Shown one piece after another: positions 42,486-53,447 of a DNA stretch of 64,000 nt. The notes beneath the pieces are model-generated. The model saw only the letters and a list, made by a program, of their open reading frames with translations, was not told the origin of the DNA and did not search any database. Each line of letters opens with the position of its first letter. Position 1 is the first letter of the stretch. The stretch lies in the NCBI GenBank assembly GCA_020633315.1, contig JACKDV010000019.1:62001-126000 (forward strand), written 5' to 3'. This stretch comes from Myxococcales bacterium. GTDB taxonomy: Bacteria; Myxococcota_A; Polyangia; Nannocystales; Nannocystaceae. Both the position numbers and the translations under genes were made by a program.

Positions 42486-44825
42486 ATGCCCGAGGACGTG
42501 ATCCCCTCCGTCGAGTATTCGTTCGAGGTCCGGGGCGGTCCCAATCCCGGGTGGGCGGTGCGGCGGTTCTTCGCGAGCGAGGCCCTGTCCGAGCCCTACT
42601 CCCTGGTGGTCGACCTGCTGACCGAGGACACGACGGTCGACCCCAACGCGCTGCTGGGAGCCGACGCACGGCTCGACGTCGACCGCGACGTGGTGGCGCG
42701 CTCGATCTGCGGGCTGATCCAGCGGGTCGACTACGTGGGGGTCAACGTCGATCGCAAGCTGGGCCTGCGCCTGTACGTGGTGCCGGCGCTGCGCATGCTC
42801 GCCCAGGACTCCGGCTGCCGCATCTTCCAGGACCAGACCGTCCCCGAGATCCTCCAGCAGGTGCTCGGCCCCAAGCTCGGCGCGTTCGGGCGCACGGTCG
42901 ACATGTCGAGCCTCTCGACCGAGCCCAGCCTGTACCCCAAGCGCGACTACTGCACCCAGTTCCGGGAGTCGGCCCTCGACTTCGTCAGCCGCCTGATGGA
43001 GGAGGAGGGGATCGCCTACTTCTTTCGCGTGGTCGGCGGTCGGGAGCAGCTGGTGCTCGTCGACCAGAGCGCCCAGGAGCCCAACCACGCCTTCGACGAC
43101 GCCGAGATCATCGATCCCGACGGCAGCGGGATGATCCCGATCATCACCGATCAGCCCGAGCTCGCCGACCGCGAGTCCCTGCGCTTCTTCGACTGGTGCC
43201 AGCCGCTGGTGCCCACCGAGGTGGTCGTCCGCAACTTCAACTGGAAGGCCTTCGATCCCAAGCAGCCCCCCGAGGCGGGAGCGGCCGGCGACGACGGCAC
43301 GCCCGCGCGCCGGATGTACGTGTTCAGCGGCCAGCGCAAGGCGGTCGACGAGCGGGCGGGGGCCGACCCCAAGTCGGAGTTCGACGGCACGTCCATCGAC
43401 GAGGTCGGCATCGAGGTGGAGCGTCGCTCGCAGGAGCTCACCAGCGGCAGCCAGATCGGCCGGGCCCAGTCCAACGTGGTGGGCATCGGCGCGGGCACGC
43501 GGTTCACCCTCGACGATCGCTCGTTCTCCCTGATCAACGAGCTCGACTTCCTGGTGACCCGCGCCACCCACCAGGGCGAGGCGCCGGGGGTCGAGGCCTC
43601 CGACGGGGCCGACGGCACTCGCTACGAGAGCTCGTTCGAGTGCATCCCCCTGCGCAACCCCTTCCGCCCCGCCCGCAACACCCCGCTGCCGCGGGTCTAC
43701 GGGCCCCAGACCGCGACCGTGACCGGAGGCGCGAACGAGGAGATCAACACCGACCGGCACGGGCGGATCAAGGTCCGCTTCCACTGGGACGAGGCCTCCC
43801 CGCACGACGGCTCGTCGTCGTGCTGGGTGCGGGTGGCACAGACCTGGGCCGGCGCGCGCTGGGGGACCCTGTTCCTGCCCCGCGTGGGCATGGAGGTGGT
43901 GGTCGAGTTCCTCGACGGCAACCCCGACCGCCCGCTGGTCACCGGCTGCGTCTACAACAGCGCAAACCCGCCCCCCTATACGCTGCCCGACGACAAGACC
44001 AAGAGCACGATCAAGTCCAACAGCTCCACGGGCGGCGGCGGCTTCAACGAGCTGCGCTTCGAGGACGCCGCGGGGGCCGAGGAGCTCTTCCTCCACGCCC
44101 AGAAGGACATGAACGAGGTCGTCGGCAACGATCACTCGACGACCGTGGGTCACAACCAGACCCACAACGTCGACGTCGACCGCACCCGCACGGTCAAGGG
44201 CAGCGAGCTCATCACCATCGAGGGGCACCAGACCGTCATCATCAACGGGGCCCCCTGCGGCGGCTCCGAGCTCGAGTGCGAGGTCAAGGGCAAGTACGTC
44301 GCGATCAACGACACCTACAAGCTGCACACCGACAAGCAGATCCTGTTCGACGCGCCCAACCTGTTCAAGCTGACGGTGGGCGGCAGCACGATCACGGTCG
44401 ATCCGACCACGATCAGCATCTGCGCCGGCGGGGGCTCGTCGATCGTGCTCGACTCGAAGATCGTGGCCACCTCCAACGCCAAGAGCACCATCCAGATGAC
44501 GGCCGACATCAACGCGGCCTCCCACACCGGCAGCACCCTCGATCTGAAGGGCACGGCGCGGCTCGAGTCCAACGACGGCTCCTACCTCGACCTGAGCACG
44601 AGCGCCGACCTGGTGGCGAGCAGCGGCGCCAAGATCGGGCTGACCGCCGACGCCCTCGTCGAGGGCGGCGTGGTCGCGCTGCAGAGCAAGACGGGCACGG
44701 TCACCGCCGACGCCTCCGGGGTGACGGTGGCCGAGGGGACCATCAAGATCACGGGCACCAGCGTGGAGATCGAGGGCGGCGGGGCGACCGGCGTGTTCGC
44801 GGGCGGGCTGGTCAAGCTCAACTAA
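42486..44825 (+). CDS. vgrG: Type VI secretion spike protein VgrG
   Basis: The 779-residue protein is a VgrG/TssI spike, the trimeric needle tip of the type VI secretion system. The gp27-like part includes CTQFRESALDFVSRLMEEEG and IAYFFRV. The gp5-like OB domain has TDRHGRIKVRFHWDE, then CWVRVAQTWAGARWGTLFLP and VVVEFLDGNPDRPLVTGCVY. A repetitive beta-helix follows (GNDHSTTVGHNQTHNVDVDR), with a C-terminal beta-prism extension (about residues 640-779) rich in Ser, Thr and Ala. No separate catalytic effector domain is evident. The gene heads an island that lacks TssB/C, Hcp and sheath genes, so it depends on a machine elsewhere. Confidence 0.95.
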   Translation: MPEDVIPSVEYSFEVRGGPNPGWAVRRFFASEALSEPYSLVVDLLTEDTTVDPNALLGADARLDVDRDVVARSICGLIQRVDYVGVNVDRKLGLRLYVVPALRMLAQDSGCRIFQDQTVPEILQQVLGPKLGAFGRTVDMSSLSTEPSLYPKRDYCTQFRESALDFVSRLMEEEGIAYFFRVVGGREQLVLVDQSAQEPNHAFDDAEIIDPDGSGMIPIITDQPELADRESLRFFDWCQPLVPTEVVVRNFNWKAFDPKQPPEAGAAGDDGTPARRMYVFSGQRKAVDERAGADPKSEFDGTSIDEVGIEVERRSQELTSGSQIGRAQSNVVGIGAGTRFTLDDRSFSLINELDFLVTRATHQGEAPGVEASDGADGTRYESSFECIPLRNPFRPARNTPLPRVYGPQTATVTGGANEEINTDRHGRIKVRFHWDEASPHDGSSSCWVRVAQTWAGARWGTLFLPRVGMEVVVEFLDGNPDRPLVTGCVYNSANPPPYTLPDDKTKSTIKSNSSTGGGGFNELRFEDAAGAEELFLHAQKDMNEVVGNDHSTTVGHNQTHNVDVDRTRTVKGSELITIEGHQTVIINGAPCGGSELECEVKGKYVAINDTYKLHTDKQILFDAPNLFKLTVGGSTITVDPTTISICAGGGSSIVLDSKIVATSNAKSTIQMTADINAASHTGSTLDLKGTARLESNDGSYLDLSTSADLVASSGAKIGLTADALVEGGVVALQSKTGTVTADASGVTVAEGTIKITGTSVEIEGGGATGVFAGGLVKLN

Positions 44826-44868
44826 CCACGCTCGGCCCGCCCCGGCCCGCGACGAGGACGGAGCGCCC

Positions 44869-46512
44869 GTGGTGATCAGCATGGAACCATCCGACGAGCG
44901 CCCCCGCGAGCCGATCGACGGCTACGACGAGGTCCCGTACACCAGCTACCCCTACCCTCGCGCCCACCCCGATCACCTCCACGTGATCGCCTCGCTGTTC
45001 GGCATGCAGCCGGCCCCCGTCACGCGCTGCCGGGTGCTGGAGATCGGCTGCGGCTCGGGTGGTCACCTGCTGCCCATCGCCGAGCTGCTGCCGGGCAGCG
45101 AGCTGCTCGGGCTCGATCGCTCGCGTCGCCAGATCGACCGCGGCCTCGAGCTGGCGCGGCGGGCCGGGCTGCGCAACGTACAGCTCCGCCACGCCGACCT
45201 GATGGACGTGGACGAGAGCTGGGGGAGCTTCGACTTCATCGTGTGCCACGGGGTCTACTCGTGGGTCCCGCCCGCGGCCCAGCGCAGGATCCTGGAGATC
45301 ATGCGCGACCACCTGCGCCCGCAGGGGGTGGGCTACCTCAGCTACAACGTGTACCCCGGCTGGCACCTGCGGGAGATGGTGCGCCACATGATGCGCTACC
45401 ACGTGCAGCAGCTGCCCGAGCCCGTGGCCCGCATCGGCCAGGCCCGGGCCCTGCTCGACTTCCTCGGGCGCCATGCCACCGACGCCCAGGGGGCCTACGG
45501 CGCCGCGCTGCGCAAGGAGCTGGCCCTGCTGCGGGCGCTGCCGGACGACTACCTCTATCACGAGCACCTCGAGGAGGAGAACCATCCGCTCTACTTCCAC
45601 CAGCTCGCCGAGCAGCTCCGGGCGCACGGCCTGCAGTACCTGGGCGAGGCCGATCCGCAGATGATGCTCGCCCACGGGCTGGACCCCGAGGCCCGCGAGA
45701 CCCTCGAGCGCATCGCCCCGGATCTGCTGACCCGAGAGCAGTACCTGGACTTCGTGCGCAACCGGCAGTTTCGCGCGACGCTGTGCTGCCACGAGGGCGT
45801 GGAGCTGGTCCGCGAGATCCAGGCCCGGCTCGCGTGGCCGCTGGCCTTCGAATTCTCCGGCCCGCTGGGACCGGAGCCCGTCGACCTGGCGCCCTCGCAG
45901 GTCCACCGCTTCGTCGGCCTCGGGGGCGTGGAGATGAAGACCTCGGCGCCGCTGACCAAGGCCGCGCTGGTGCTGCTGCGACGGGCGTGGCCGCGGGCGG
46001 TGCCGCTGCCCGAGCTGTGGCCGCGAGTCTCGGCGCTGCTGCGCGAGGCCGCGGTCCCCGGCGAGGCGGACCAGGACTCGCTCGCGACCGACCTGCTCCA
46101 GTGCTTCTTGAGCGGGGGCATCGAGGCGCGCAGCTTCGTTCCTCCGGTGGCGACGCGGGTCACCGACCGGCCGCGAGTCAGCCGGGTGGCGCGGTGCCAG
46201 GCCGCCCAGGGGGGCTTCGCGGCGAGCCTGCACCACCGGCTGGTCGAGCTCGACCGGGCCCAGCGGCAGCTCGTGACGCGCCTGGACGGCGAGCACGATC
46301 GCGCGCAGCTGCTCGCCGAGCTCACCGAGCTCGTGCTCTCGGACGAGCTGCAGCTCACCCTCGACGGGCGACCGCTGCGCGAGCGCGCGGAGATCCAGGC
46401 CCCCCTCGAGCACGTCGTGCAGCGAGCCCTGCAGGGGATGGTCGACCGGGCGATGCTGCTCGACGACGACGCCGGCCCCTCGGCACAGCCCGGCCGACCG
46501 AGCGTGACCTGA
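44869..46512 (+). CDS. Class I SAM-dependent methyltransferase with regulatory domain
   Basis: The 547-residue protein begins with a Rossmann methyltransferase domain. Its SAM motif I is RVLEIGCGSGGHLLPIAELL, motif II contains LLGLDRSRRQID, and FDFIVCHGVYSWVPPAAQ follows. A methyltransferase regulatory domain (about residues 225-325) comes next, with YHEHLEEENHPLYFHQLAEQ. The last 220 residues are helical. Substrates of this family are not established. It sits between vgrG and DUF3540/DUF2169 genes, so it may be a cargo, a modifier of cargo or an immunity-related enzyme (inference). GGAG eight bases before GTG 44869 supports this start; ATG 44881 is the alternative. Confidence 0.88.
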   Translation: MVISMEPSDERPREPIDGYDEVPYTSYPYPRAHPDHLHVIASLFGMQPAPVTRCRVLEIGCGSGGHLLPIAELLPGSELLGLDRSRRQIDRGLELARRAGLRNVQLRHADLMDVDESWGSFDFIVCHGVYSWVPPAAQRRILEIMRDHLRPQGVGYLSYNVYPGWHLREMVRHMMRYHVQQLPEPVARIGQARALLDFLGRHATDAQGAYGAALRKELALLRALPDDYLYHEHLEEENHPLYFHQLAEQLRAHGLQYLGEADPQMMLAHGLDPEARETLERIAPDLLTREQYLDFVRNRQFRATLCCHEGVELVREIQARLAWPLAFEFSGPLGPEPVDLAPSQVHRFVGLGGVEMKTSAPLTKAALVLLRRAWPRAVPLPELWPRVSALLREAAVPGEADQDSLATDLLQCFLSGGIEARSFVPPVATRVTDRPRVSRVARCQAAQGGFAASLHHRLVELDRAQRQLVTRLDGEHDRAQLLAELTELVLSDELQLTLDGRPLRERAEIQAPLEHVVQRALQGMVDRAMLLDDDAGPSAQPGRPSVT

Positions 46513-46563
46513 TCGGGTCATCCCGCGGCTCGACGAATCTGCTACGGTGATCCTCGGCTCACG

Positions 46564-46938
46564 ATGCGACACGATGCCTACCTCGGGTGGGGCTGGTCTC
46601 CGCAGTACCTCCTGGCCAGCCGCTGGGAGCCGCCCGCAGACGGAGCCCAACGGGTCGACCACGGGCACGCCGCGGCGATCGTGGAGCGCCTCGCCCGATC
46701 CGACCCCGGGGCGCTGCGCTCGGCGTGGCTGAGCACGGGGGTGATGGAGCCCGAACGGGTCCGCGCCATGTCGATCGAGGAGCTCGGTCGGAGGCTGGCC
46801 GAGGATCTCGAGCGTCCCACGGGACGCCTCGGCCTGTACGAGCGCCACACCGGCCGCTCGCTGGGTCGGCTCGCCTCCGACCTCGACGTCGAGATCATCG
46901 ATCTGCTCACGCTCGCCGACGGCGAGGACGAGCCGTAG
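46564..46938 (+). CDS. Hypothetical protein of the VgrG island
   Basis: The 124-residue acidic protein starts MRHDAYLGWGWSPQYLLASR. Its C-terminal two thirds look helical (VERLARSDPGALRSAWL, IEELGRRLAEDLERPTGRLG). It has no signal or helix for the membrane. I do not recognise it. Size and position between the methyltransferase and the DUF3540 gene would suit an adaptor or immunity protein, but nothing in the sequence proves this. Confidence 0.6.
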   Translation: MRHDAYLGWGWSPQYLLASRWEPPADGAQRVDHGHAAAIVERLARSDPGALRSAWLSTGVMEPERVRAMSIEELGRRLAEDLERPTGRLGLYERHTGRSLGRLASDLDVEIIDLLTLADGEDEP

Positions 46939-47058
46939 CCGAGACCGCGATCACCCATCGTCGTCGTTGCGCGGATTGCACCGCTCGCGATGCTCTGGCG
47001 TCACCACGATGGTGCCGCCGAAAAAACGCCGCCGCTCCCACTTTCATCCCCCCGCCCC

Positions 47059-47625
47059 ATGGAGGATCATCGACCGGCAATGTCGCACGCGTCGGAGGGC
47101 AAGGCGGGCACGCGGTCCGAGAGCACGGTGGAGCTGGAGGACTCGAGCAAGCCCCTGCTCGAGCAGCTGCTCGCCACGCAGGCCGAGGCGGTCCGGTGGG
47201 CTCGCCGGACCGACGGCGGCTACACGGTGGAGCTGAGCGGCGGGCGGCCCGAGACCCTGCGACTGCGGGACCCGAGCGGCACGCTCTGCGCCACGCTGCA
47301 CCTGGGCCCCGAGGGCGTCCGCCTCGAGGTGAAGGCCACCGAGATCCACGCCAGCGCGAGCGAGCGCGTCCGCCTCGAGGGCGACGTGGTCGAGCTCGCC
47401 GCCCGGCAGACGCTCGCGCTGCGCTCGGGAGGCGCCATCCACCAGCAGGCCGACGGCCCCCACCACAGCACCGCGTTCGAGCACCGCCTCGAGGCGACCC
47501 ACGGCGAGGTGGCGCTGCGAGCCAACGACGACGTGGCCCTCGACGGAGAGCGCATCCGCCTCAACTCGCCGCCGGTCACCGTGCCGGCCCACCTGCGCCG
47601 CTCCTCGCCGAGCTCGGAGGACTGA
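47059..47625 (+). CDS. DUF3540-like protein of the VgrG island
   Basis: The protein is 188 residues from ATG 47059, or 181 from ATG 47080. After a polar N-terminus it has a central beta-rich region of short repeats (EGVRLEVKATEIHASASERV, RLEGDVVELAARQTLALRSG) like the VgrG beta-helix. It matches the outline of DUF3540 proteins, which are encoded with DUF2169 proteins in type VI effector loci. It may extend or cap a spike. The stop touches the GTG start of the DUF2169 gene, so they are co-translated. Confidence 0.7.
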   Translation: MEDHRPAMSHASEGKAGTRSESTVELEDSSKPLLEQLLATQAEAVRWARRTDGGYTVELSGGRPETLRLRDPSGTLCATLHLGPEGVRLEVKATEIHASASERVRLEGDVVELAARQTLALRSGGAIHQQADGPHHSTAFEHRLEATHGEVALRANDDVALDGERIRLNSPPVTVPAHLRRSSPSSED

Positions 47626-48642
47626 GTGAGGCTCGTCAACCACTCCGGGCAGCCCGCCGAGCTCATGCAAGGGGAGATCGTCCCCGGGCAGATGCACGGC
47701 TCGGTCCTCACCCGCCTGCGCTGCCGGCTCGGCCCCGACTCGAGCCTGAGCCTGGCCACGGGTGACGACGCGCTGCTCGACCTGCGCCGCGATCGGATCG
47801 AGGACGAGTACGGGGTGATCGAGCCCGACATCCCGTACCCCCGTACCGCGACCGACGTGATCGTGCTCGCCGATGCGCGCTGCCCCGGCGGCCCGAAGGT
47901 CGCGACCAAGGTCGGCCTGCGGGTCGGGCCCTACGAGCAGGAGCTGCTCGTCATCGGCGATCGCGTGTGGGAACGGAGCCTGGGGGCCGTCACGCCCTCG
48001 TCGCCCGTGCCCTTCGAGCTCATGCCGCTGACCTGGGCCCACGCGTTCGGCGGCCCGGCCCAGGGCCCCTACGGCCCGGTGCAGCACCCGGCCAATCCCC
48101 TCGGCAAGGGCTACGCCCTCGATGCCGGCGCGGCGGTGGGCCAGCCGCTGCCGAACATCGAGGATCCACAGGCGCCCATCCGTGCCTGGAACGACCGGCC
48201 CGACCCGGTGGGCTTCGGCCCGTACCCCTTCAACTGGCTGCTGCGTCAGCAGCAGTGCGTGGAGATCGTCCCCGGGCCCGAGCGCGAGGCGAGGCTCCTC
48301 ATGTATCCCGAGCGGGGCATGTTCGACCGGGCCCACCCGCGGCTGTCGGGTCAGCAGCTGCGGCCCGGCGACGCGGTCATCGTCACCGGCACCTCGTTCG
48401 CGCCGCGAATCGCCTTCGCCCTGCCGCCCTGCCCCTTCGAGCTCGAGATCCGCATCGGGGGCAAGACCTGGGTCCGCGAGCTCGAGCTCGAGGAGCTGCT
48501 GCTCGACCTGCGCCGCGGCCTCGTGGAGCTGAGCTACCGCAAGCTGCTCAAGTACCCCTGGGTCCCCCACCAGCGACGCGAGGTGGTCCTGCGGATCCGC
48601 GAGCCCGAAGCGACCTCGCACCAAGCCCCCATCCAGGCCTGA
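47626..48642 (+). CDS. DUF2169 family type VI accessory protein (first copy)
   Basis: The 338-residue protein resembles DUF2169 proteins. It reads MRLVNHSGQPAELMQGEIVP, PFELMPLTWAHAFGGPAQGP, QHPANPLGKGYALDAGAAVG and PLPNIEDPQAPIRAWNDRPD. DUF2169 proteins are found only near VgrG/effector genes and are thought to help load effectors; their biochemistry is unsettled. It starts with GTG directly after the DUF3540 stop. A second DUF2169 protein is encoded 0.9 kb downstream. Confidence 0.85.
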   Translation: MRLVNHSGQPAELMQGEIVPGQMHGSVLTRLRCRLGPDSSLSLATGDDALLDLRRDRIEDEYGVIEPDIPYPRTATDVIVLADARCPGGPKVATKVGLRVGPYEQELLVIGDRVWERSLGAVTPSSPVPFELMPLTWAHAFGGPAQGPYGPVQHPANPLGKGYALDAGAAVGQPLPNIEDPQAPIRAWNDRPDPVGFGPYPFNWLLRQQQCVEIVPGPEREARLLMYPERGMFDRAHPRLSGQQLRPGDAVIVTGTSFAPRIAFALPPCPFELEIRIGGKTWVRELELEELLLDLRRGLVELSYRKLLKYPWVPHQRREVVLRIREPEATSHQAPIQA

Positions 48643-48669
48643 GCGCCGCCCCCGAGGAGCCGAACTCCG

Positions 48670-49536
48670 GTGCAGACCTTCCCCCACAAGAAGTGGAATC
48701 CGTTCATCCAGCTCGACTTCCACAAGGGCATCTTCCTGACCGGGCCCATCCCGGTGCCGGGGGGCGCATGGCACATCGGGGGCGCCGTGCTGGCGCTGCC
48801 CTTCATCTACTTCGGCACGCCCAAGGTCAACGACTGCAAGGTGCTCGCCAACGGCATGGAGGTGGTCAGCCGCGGGCACGAGCCCAAGTACCTGATCGTC
48901 CCCCACTGGAACCTGTTCCCCCCGCCGTTCGTCCCCGCCGCCCCCAACCTGCTCATGCCGCTGCTGCTGCTGACCTCGGCCAACAAGTGCCAGTTCGCGG
49001 TGGGGAGCGTGGTGGGCAAGGACGGGCCCATCGCGGTGTCGGTGCTCAAGTGCGTGGGGATCAACCAGGCCTGCCAGGAGTTCTGCACCGCGCCCACCTC
49101 CATGACCTTCAACTGGGGCACGGTCGAGCTGGGCTTCACCTGGGGCGACCTGGCCGCCAGCCTGCTGTGCATGGCCTTCGACTCGCTCAAGAGCTACCTC
49201 GAGTACCTGGCGTTCTCGAAGCTGGCCAGCTTCATCCCCAAGGGGCTGTTCAAGAACCAGATGAAGTCCCTGCTCGGCCGCCTGGGGCTGCCGAAGATCT
49301 TCCGCGGGGCCGGGGGACGCTTCGCCAGCCTGAGCGAGCGCATGGTCAGCGAGGGGCTGACCGCCCTGGGCAAGGCGCTGTACGGCGAGACCTTCGGCGG
49401 CGGCAACCTCGGGCAGGCGACCGGCTTCAGCAACATCGACCCCGTCAACATGGTGGCCAACGCCGCGGGCGAGGGCGCCGACCGCCTCGGGGCCTGGATC
49501 GACGGCCGCTCCGAGTCCTTCTACGACTACGACTGA
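48670..49536 (+). CDS. Possible PAAR-like/effector protein between two DUF2169 genes
   Basis: The 288-residue protein starts with GTG. Residues 1-125 resemble, in outline, PAAR-like domains linked to DUF2169: hydrophobic IPVPGGAWHIGGAVLALPFI, KVNDCKVLANGMEVVSRGHE and VVGKDGPIAVSVLKCVGINQ, with paired Cys. Next come TSMTFNWGTVELGFTWGDLA and a helical C-terminus (residues 165-288) that could be a toxin or membrane-inserting part. The PAAR relation is an inference from the layout. The stop overlaps the next start (TGATG), so it is co-translated with the second DUF2169 protein. Confidence 0.55.
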   Translation: MQTFPHKKWNPFIQLDFHKGIFLTGPIPVPGGAWHIGGAVLALPFIYFGTPKVNDCKVLANGMEVVSRGHEPKYLIVPHWNLFPPPFVPAAPNLLMPLLLLTSANKCQFAVGSVVGKDGPIAVSVLKCVGINQACQEFCTAPTSMTFNWGTVELGFTWGDLAASLLCMAFDSLKSYLEYLAFSKLASFIPKGLFKNQMKSLLGRLGLPKIFRGAGGRFASLSERMVSEGLTALGKALYGETFGGGNLGQATGFSNIDPVNMVANAAGEGADRLGAWIDGRSESFYDYD

Positions 49537-50696
49537 TGAGCGCCCTGCTACCCTTGATGACGCCCACGGGCCAGCCGGCGATCAGCCTCGTCTTCGGCCG
49601 GCGCTTCACCATCGGCCCCCAGGGCGGGTGCATCGACGCCGGCGAGCACACGCTGGTCGAGGAGCTCGACTACTACGACGACCTCGGCCCGCGCGAGGGC
49701 TACATCCAGCCCTCGCTGCTGCGACGAGACGTCGACCTGTACCCGTGGCGCGAGAGCACCGATCTCGTCGTGCAGGGCACGCTCCGCCTGCAGAGGCCCT
49801 CTCCCGCGGCCCGGGTCACGATGACCGTCCGGGGCTCGCAGGTGGGCTTCGAGCGCGTCCTCGAGGTGAGCGGCGATCGTCGCATCGAGCAGGGCGCGTA
49901 CGGCCTGCGCCTGAGCGAGCCCGAGCCCTTCGAGCACATGCCCCTGCGCCTGGACAAGGCCTACGGCGGCACCGACGAGGGCGCGCGGGTCCGGCACGGC
50001 AGCCGCGAAGAGGATGCGATGATCTTCGACGCCGTGGGCGAGGAGGAGGATCGCGAGTACAGCGAGTTCAGCTACCCCCGCAACCCGGCCGGCAAGGGCT
50101 ACGTGGTCGATCCCGAGTCGGCGGTGGGGACCCCGTGGCCGAACCTCGAGCTGCCCGACCAGCGCCTGCGCCTGGAGACCGTGGTGGCCCCCGTCGACGC
50201 CTGGGGCGAGCGCCCGTACCCCATCTGCTTCGACTGGTTCCCCCACGCCTTCTTCCCCCGCGTGGCGTTCTTCGGCGAGATCCCGATGACCACCGACGGC
50301 GAGGTGCCGCAGCGCGAGGTGATGATGGGGCTGCTGCCGCCCGACCTCACCCGACGCTCGCTGCTCGACCGGCCCAAGCACCAGCTCGCCCAGGGGGCCC
50401 ACCCCTACCTGTGGCGCCACCGCCTGCTGGGCGACGAGCGGATCGAGTGCAGCGGGATCGGCCTCGACGGAGCCCCGCTGGTGGTCGAGCTGCCGCGGCT
50501 GGCCCCGTCGGTGCGGATCCGGCCGCGGGCGGCCAAGTCCGAGCCCCCGCGACCCGAGGCGAGGCTCGACCTGGTGCTGGTGCGAGCCGAGACGCGAGAG
50601 CTGACCATGGTGTGGCGGGCGACGGTCCCCGCGACGCAGGCCGACCTGGTCGGACCCTGGCCGCAGAGCACCCCCTACTCCGTACAGTGGCGCTGA
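49536..50696 (+). CDS. DUF2169 family type VI accessory protein (second copy)
   Basis: The 386-residue protein has the DUF2169 pattern: MPLRLDKAYGGTDEGARVRH, SYPRNPAGKGYVVDPESAVG and PWPNLELPDQRLRLE. It also has a Pro/Trp-rich block ERPYPICFDWFPHAFFPRVA. The N-terminus differs from the first copy, and the C-terminus (about 300-386) is longer. Start ATG 49536 overlaps the upstream stop. Two non-identical DUF2169 proteins flanking one gene suggests that the gene between them is the dedicated cargo (inference). Confidence 0.82.
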   Translation: MSALLPLMTPTGQPAISLVFGRRFTIGPQGGCIDAGEHTLVEELDYYDDLGPREGYIQPSLLRRDVDLYPWRESTDLVVQGTLRLQRPSPAARVTMTVRGSQVGFERVLEVSGDRRIEQGAYGLRLSEPEPFEHMPLRLDKAYGGTDEGARVRHGSREEDAMIFDAVGEEEDREYSEFSYPRNPAGKGYVVDPESAVGTPWPNLELPDQRLRLETVVAPVDAWGERPYPICFDWFPHAFFPRVAFFGEIPMTTDGEVPQREVMMGLLPPDLTRRSLLDRPKHQLAQGAHPYLWRHRLLGDERIECSGIGLDGAPLVVELPRLAPSVRIRPRAAKSEPPRPEARLDLVLVRAETRELTMVWRATVPATQADLVGPWPQSTPYSVQWR

Positions 50697-50707
50697 GGAC
50701 GACGACG

Positions 50708-51298
50708 ATGGACGACCGCTTCGAGCCTGGCCTCGATCCCGACGAGCTCGCCGAGGCCCAGGCCCATGCCCGCGCCGAGGCCCGGGCCGACGCCCGAGCG
50801 CCGGGCGCGGAGATCATCATTCGACACCGCAGCGCCGAGCTCATGCTGCCGATCTTCGCGCTGGTCCTCGCGGGGATCGTGGGAGCCATGGGCCAGCCGC
50901 TGATCGCCGGAGCCTTCGCGGGGCTCGTGCTGCTCGTGCTCGTGATCCGCGAGTCGCGTCGCATCGGTCGGATCTCCATCGGAGACGACGGGTCCATCTC
51001 GCTGCCGGGCCGGCTCGACGCCGATCAGTGGTCGTCGGTGCAACGGATCACCTTTCGCCTGCGCTACCCCGTGGGGGGCACCGAGGTGGCCAAGGCCGCG
51101 TTCGAGACGGCCGAGGTGGTCATCGAGACGGGGGACGGCCGACGCCTGCGCCTGGCACGGGGGCCGCTCTACCAGCGGTCGCCCTCCCGCGCTCGGAGCT
51201 GGCCGTGGCTGGGCGAGCGGATGAGCAAGCAGGCGCGCGCGGCCGGGCTGCGGGTGCAGGGCCGGTCGCGCCAGGAGTGGATCGCGACCGGCGGCTGA
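50708..51298 (+). CDS. Small membrane protein at the end of the VgrG island
   Basis: The 196-residue protein has an acidic/Ala-rich N-terminus (LAEAQAHARAEARADARAPG) and two adjacent helices (LMLPIFALVLAGIVGAMG and LIAGAFAGLVLLVLVIRE). A basic beta-rich domain then resembles a membrane-proximal PH-like fold (ISIGDDGSISLPGRLDADQW). It starts 11 bases after the DUF2169 gene with no good Shine-Dalgarno. In effector loci such proteins can be immunity proteins; here that is only a possibility. Confidence 0.6.
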   Translation: MDDRFEPGLDPDELAEAQAHARAEARADARAPGAEIIIRHRSAELMLPIFALVLAGIVGAMGQPLIAGAFAGLVLLVLVIRESRRIGRISIGDDGSISLPGRLDADQWSSVQRITFRLRYPVGGTEVAKAAFETAEVVIETGDGRRLRLARGPLYQRSPSRARSWPWLGERMSKQARAAGLRVQGRSRQEWIATGG

Positions 51299-51320
51299 GC
51301 CCCGCCCCGAGCCGCGCCGG

Positions 51321-51412
51321 CTCGAGCTGGTGCCGCCGAGCGAGCCCTGGCGAGCTCGCCCAGCTCGAGCTGGTGCCGGCCTCGCGAGCTCGCCCGGCTC
51401 GAGCTGGTGCCG
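51321..51412 (+). repeat. Intergenic repeat with three copies of CTCGAGCTGGTGCCG
   Basis: Exact 15-base copies lie at 51321-51335, 51364-51378 and 51398-51412. The last two are part of a 34-bp tandem unit also containing CGAGCTCGCCC. The block fills the gap between the VgrG island and the acyl-CoA dehydrogenase gene and contains no plausible gene. Its internal CTCGAG/GAGCTC dyads could form structured RNA. Confidence 0.6.
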
Positions 51413-51497
51413 CCGAGCCCCGGCCGACGAGGTCGAGCCGCCGCGAGGGCTCCGGGCGGCCGCCGGCGCGGGGCCGAGCCGTGCCATCATCCCTCGC

Positions 51498-53291
<1,794 letters not shown>

Positions 53292-53447
53292 GGCGAGCGA
53301 TCCCCGCAGCCCCCGCGGCGGACGCACCGCAAGGCCCACGGGACCGGAGCGCGGCCCCGCGGGCGCGGCCCGGCCCGTTGCTGGCATCGCGAACCCGGAC
53401 CTCGTACGATTCGCGAGCAGGGCGCGTCGCCGCGCCTTCGCTTCTGC

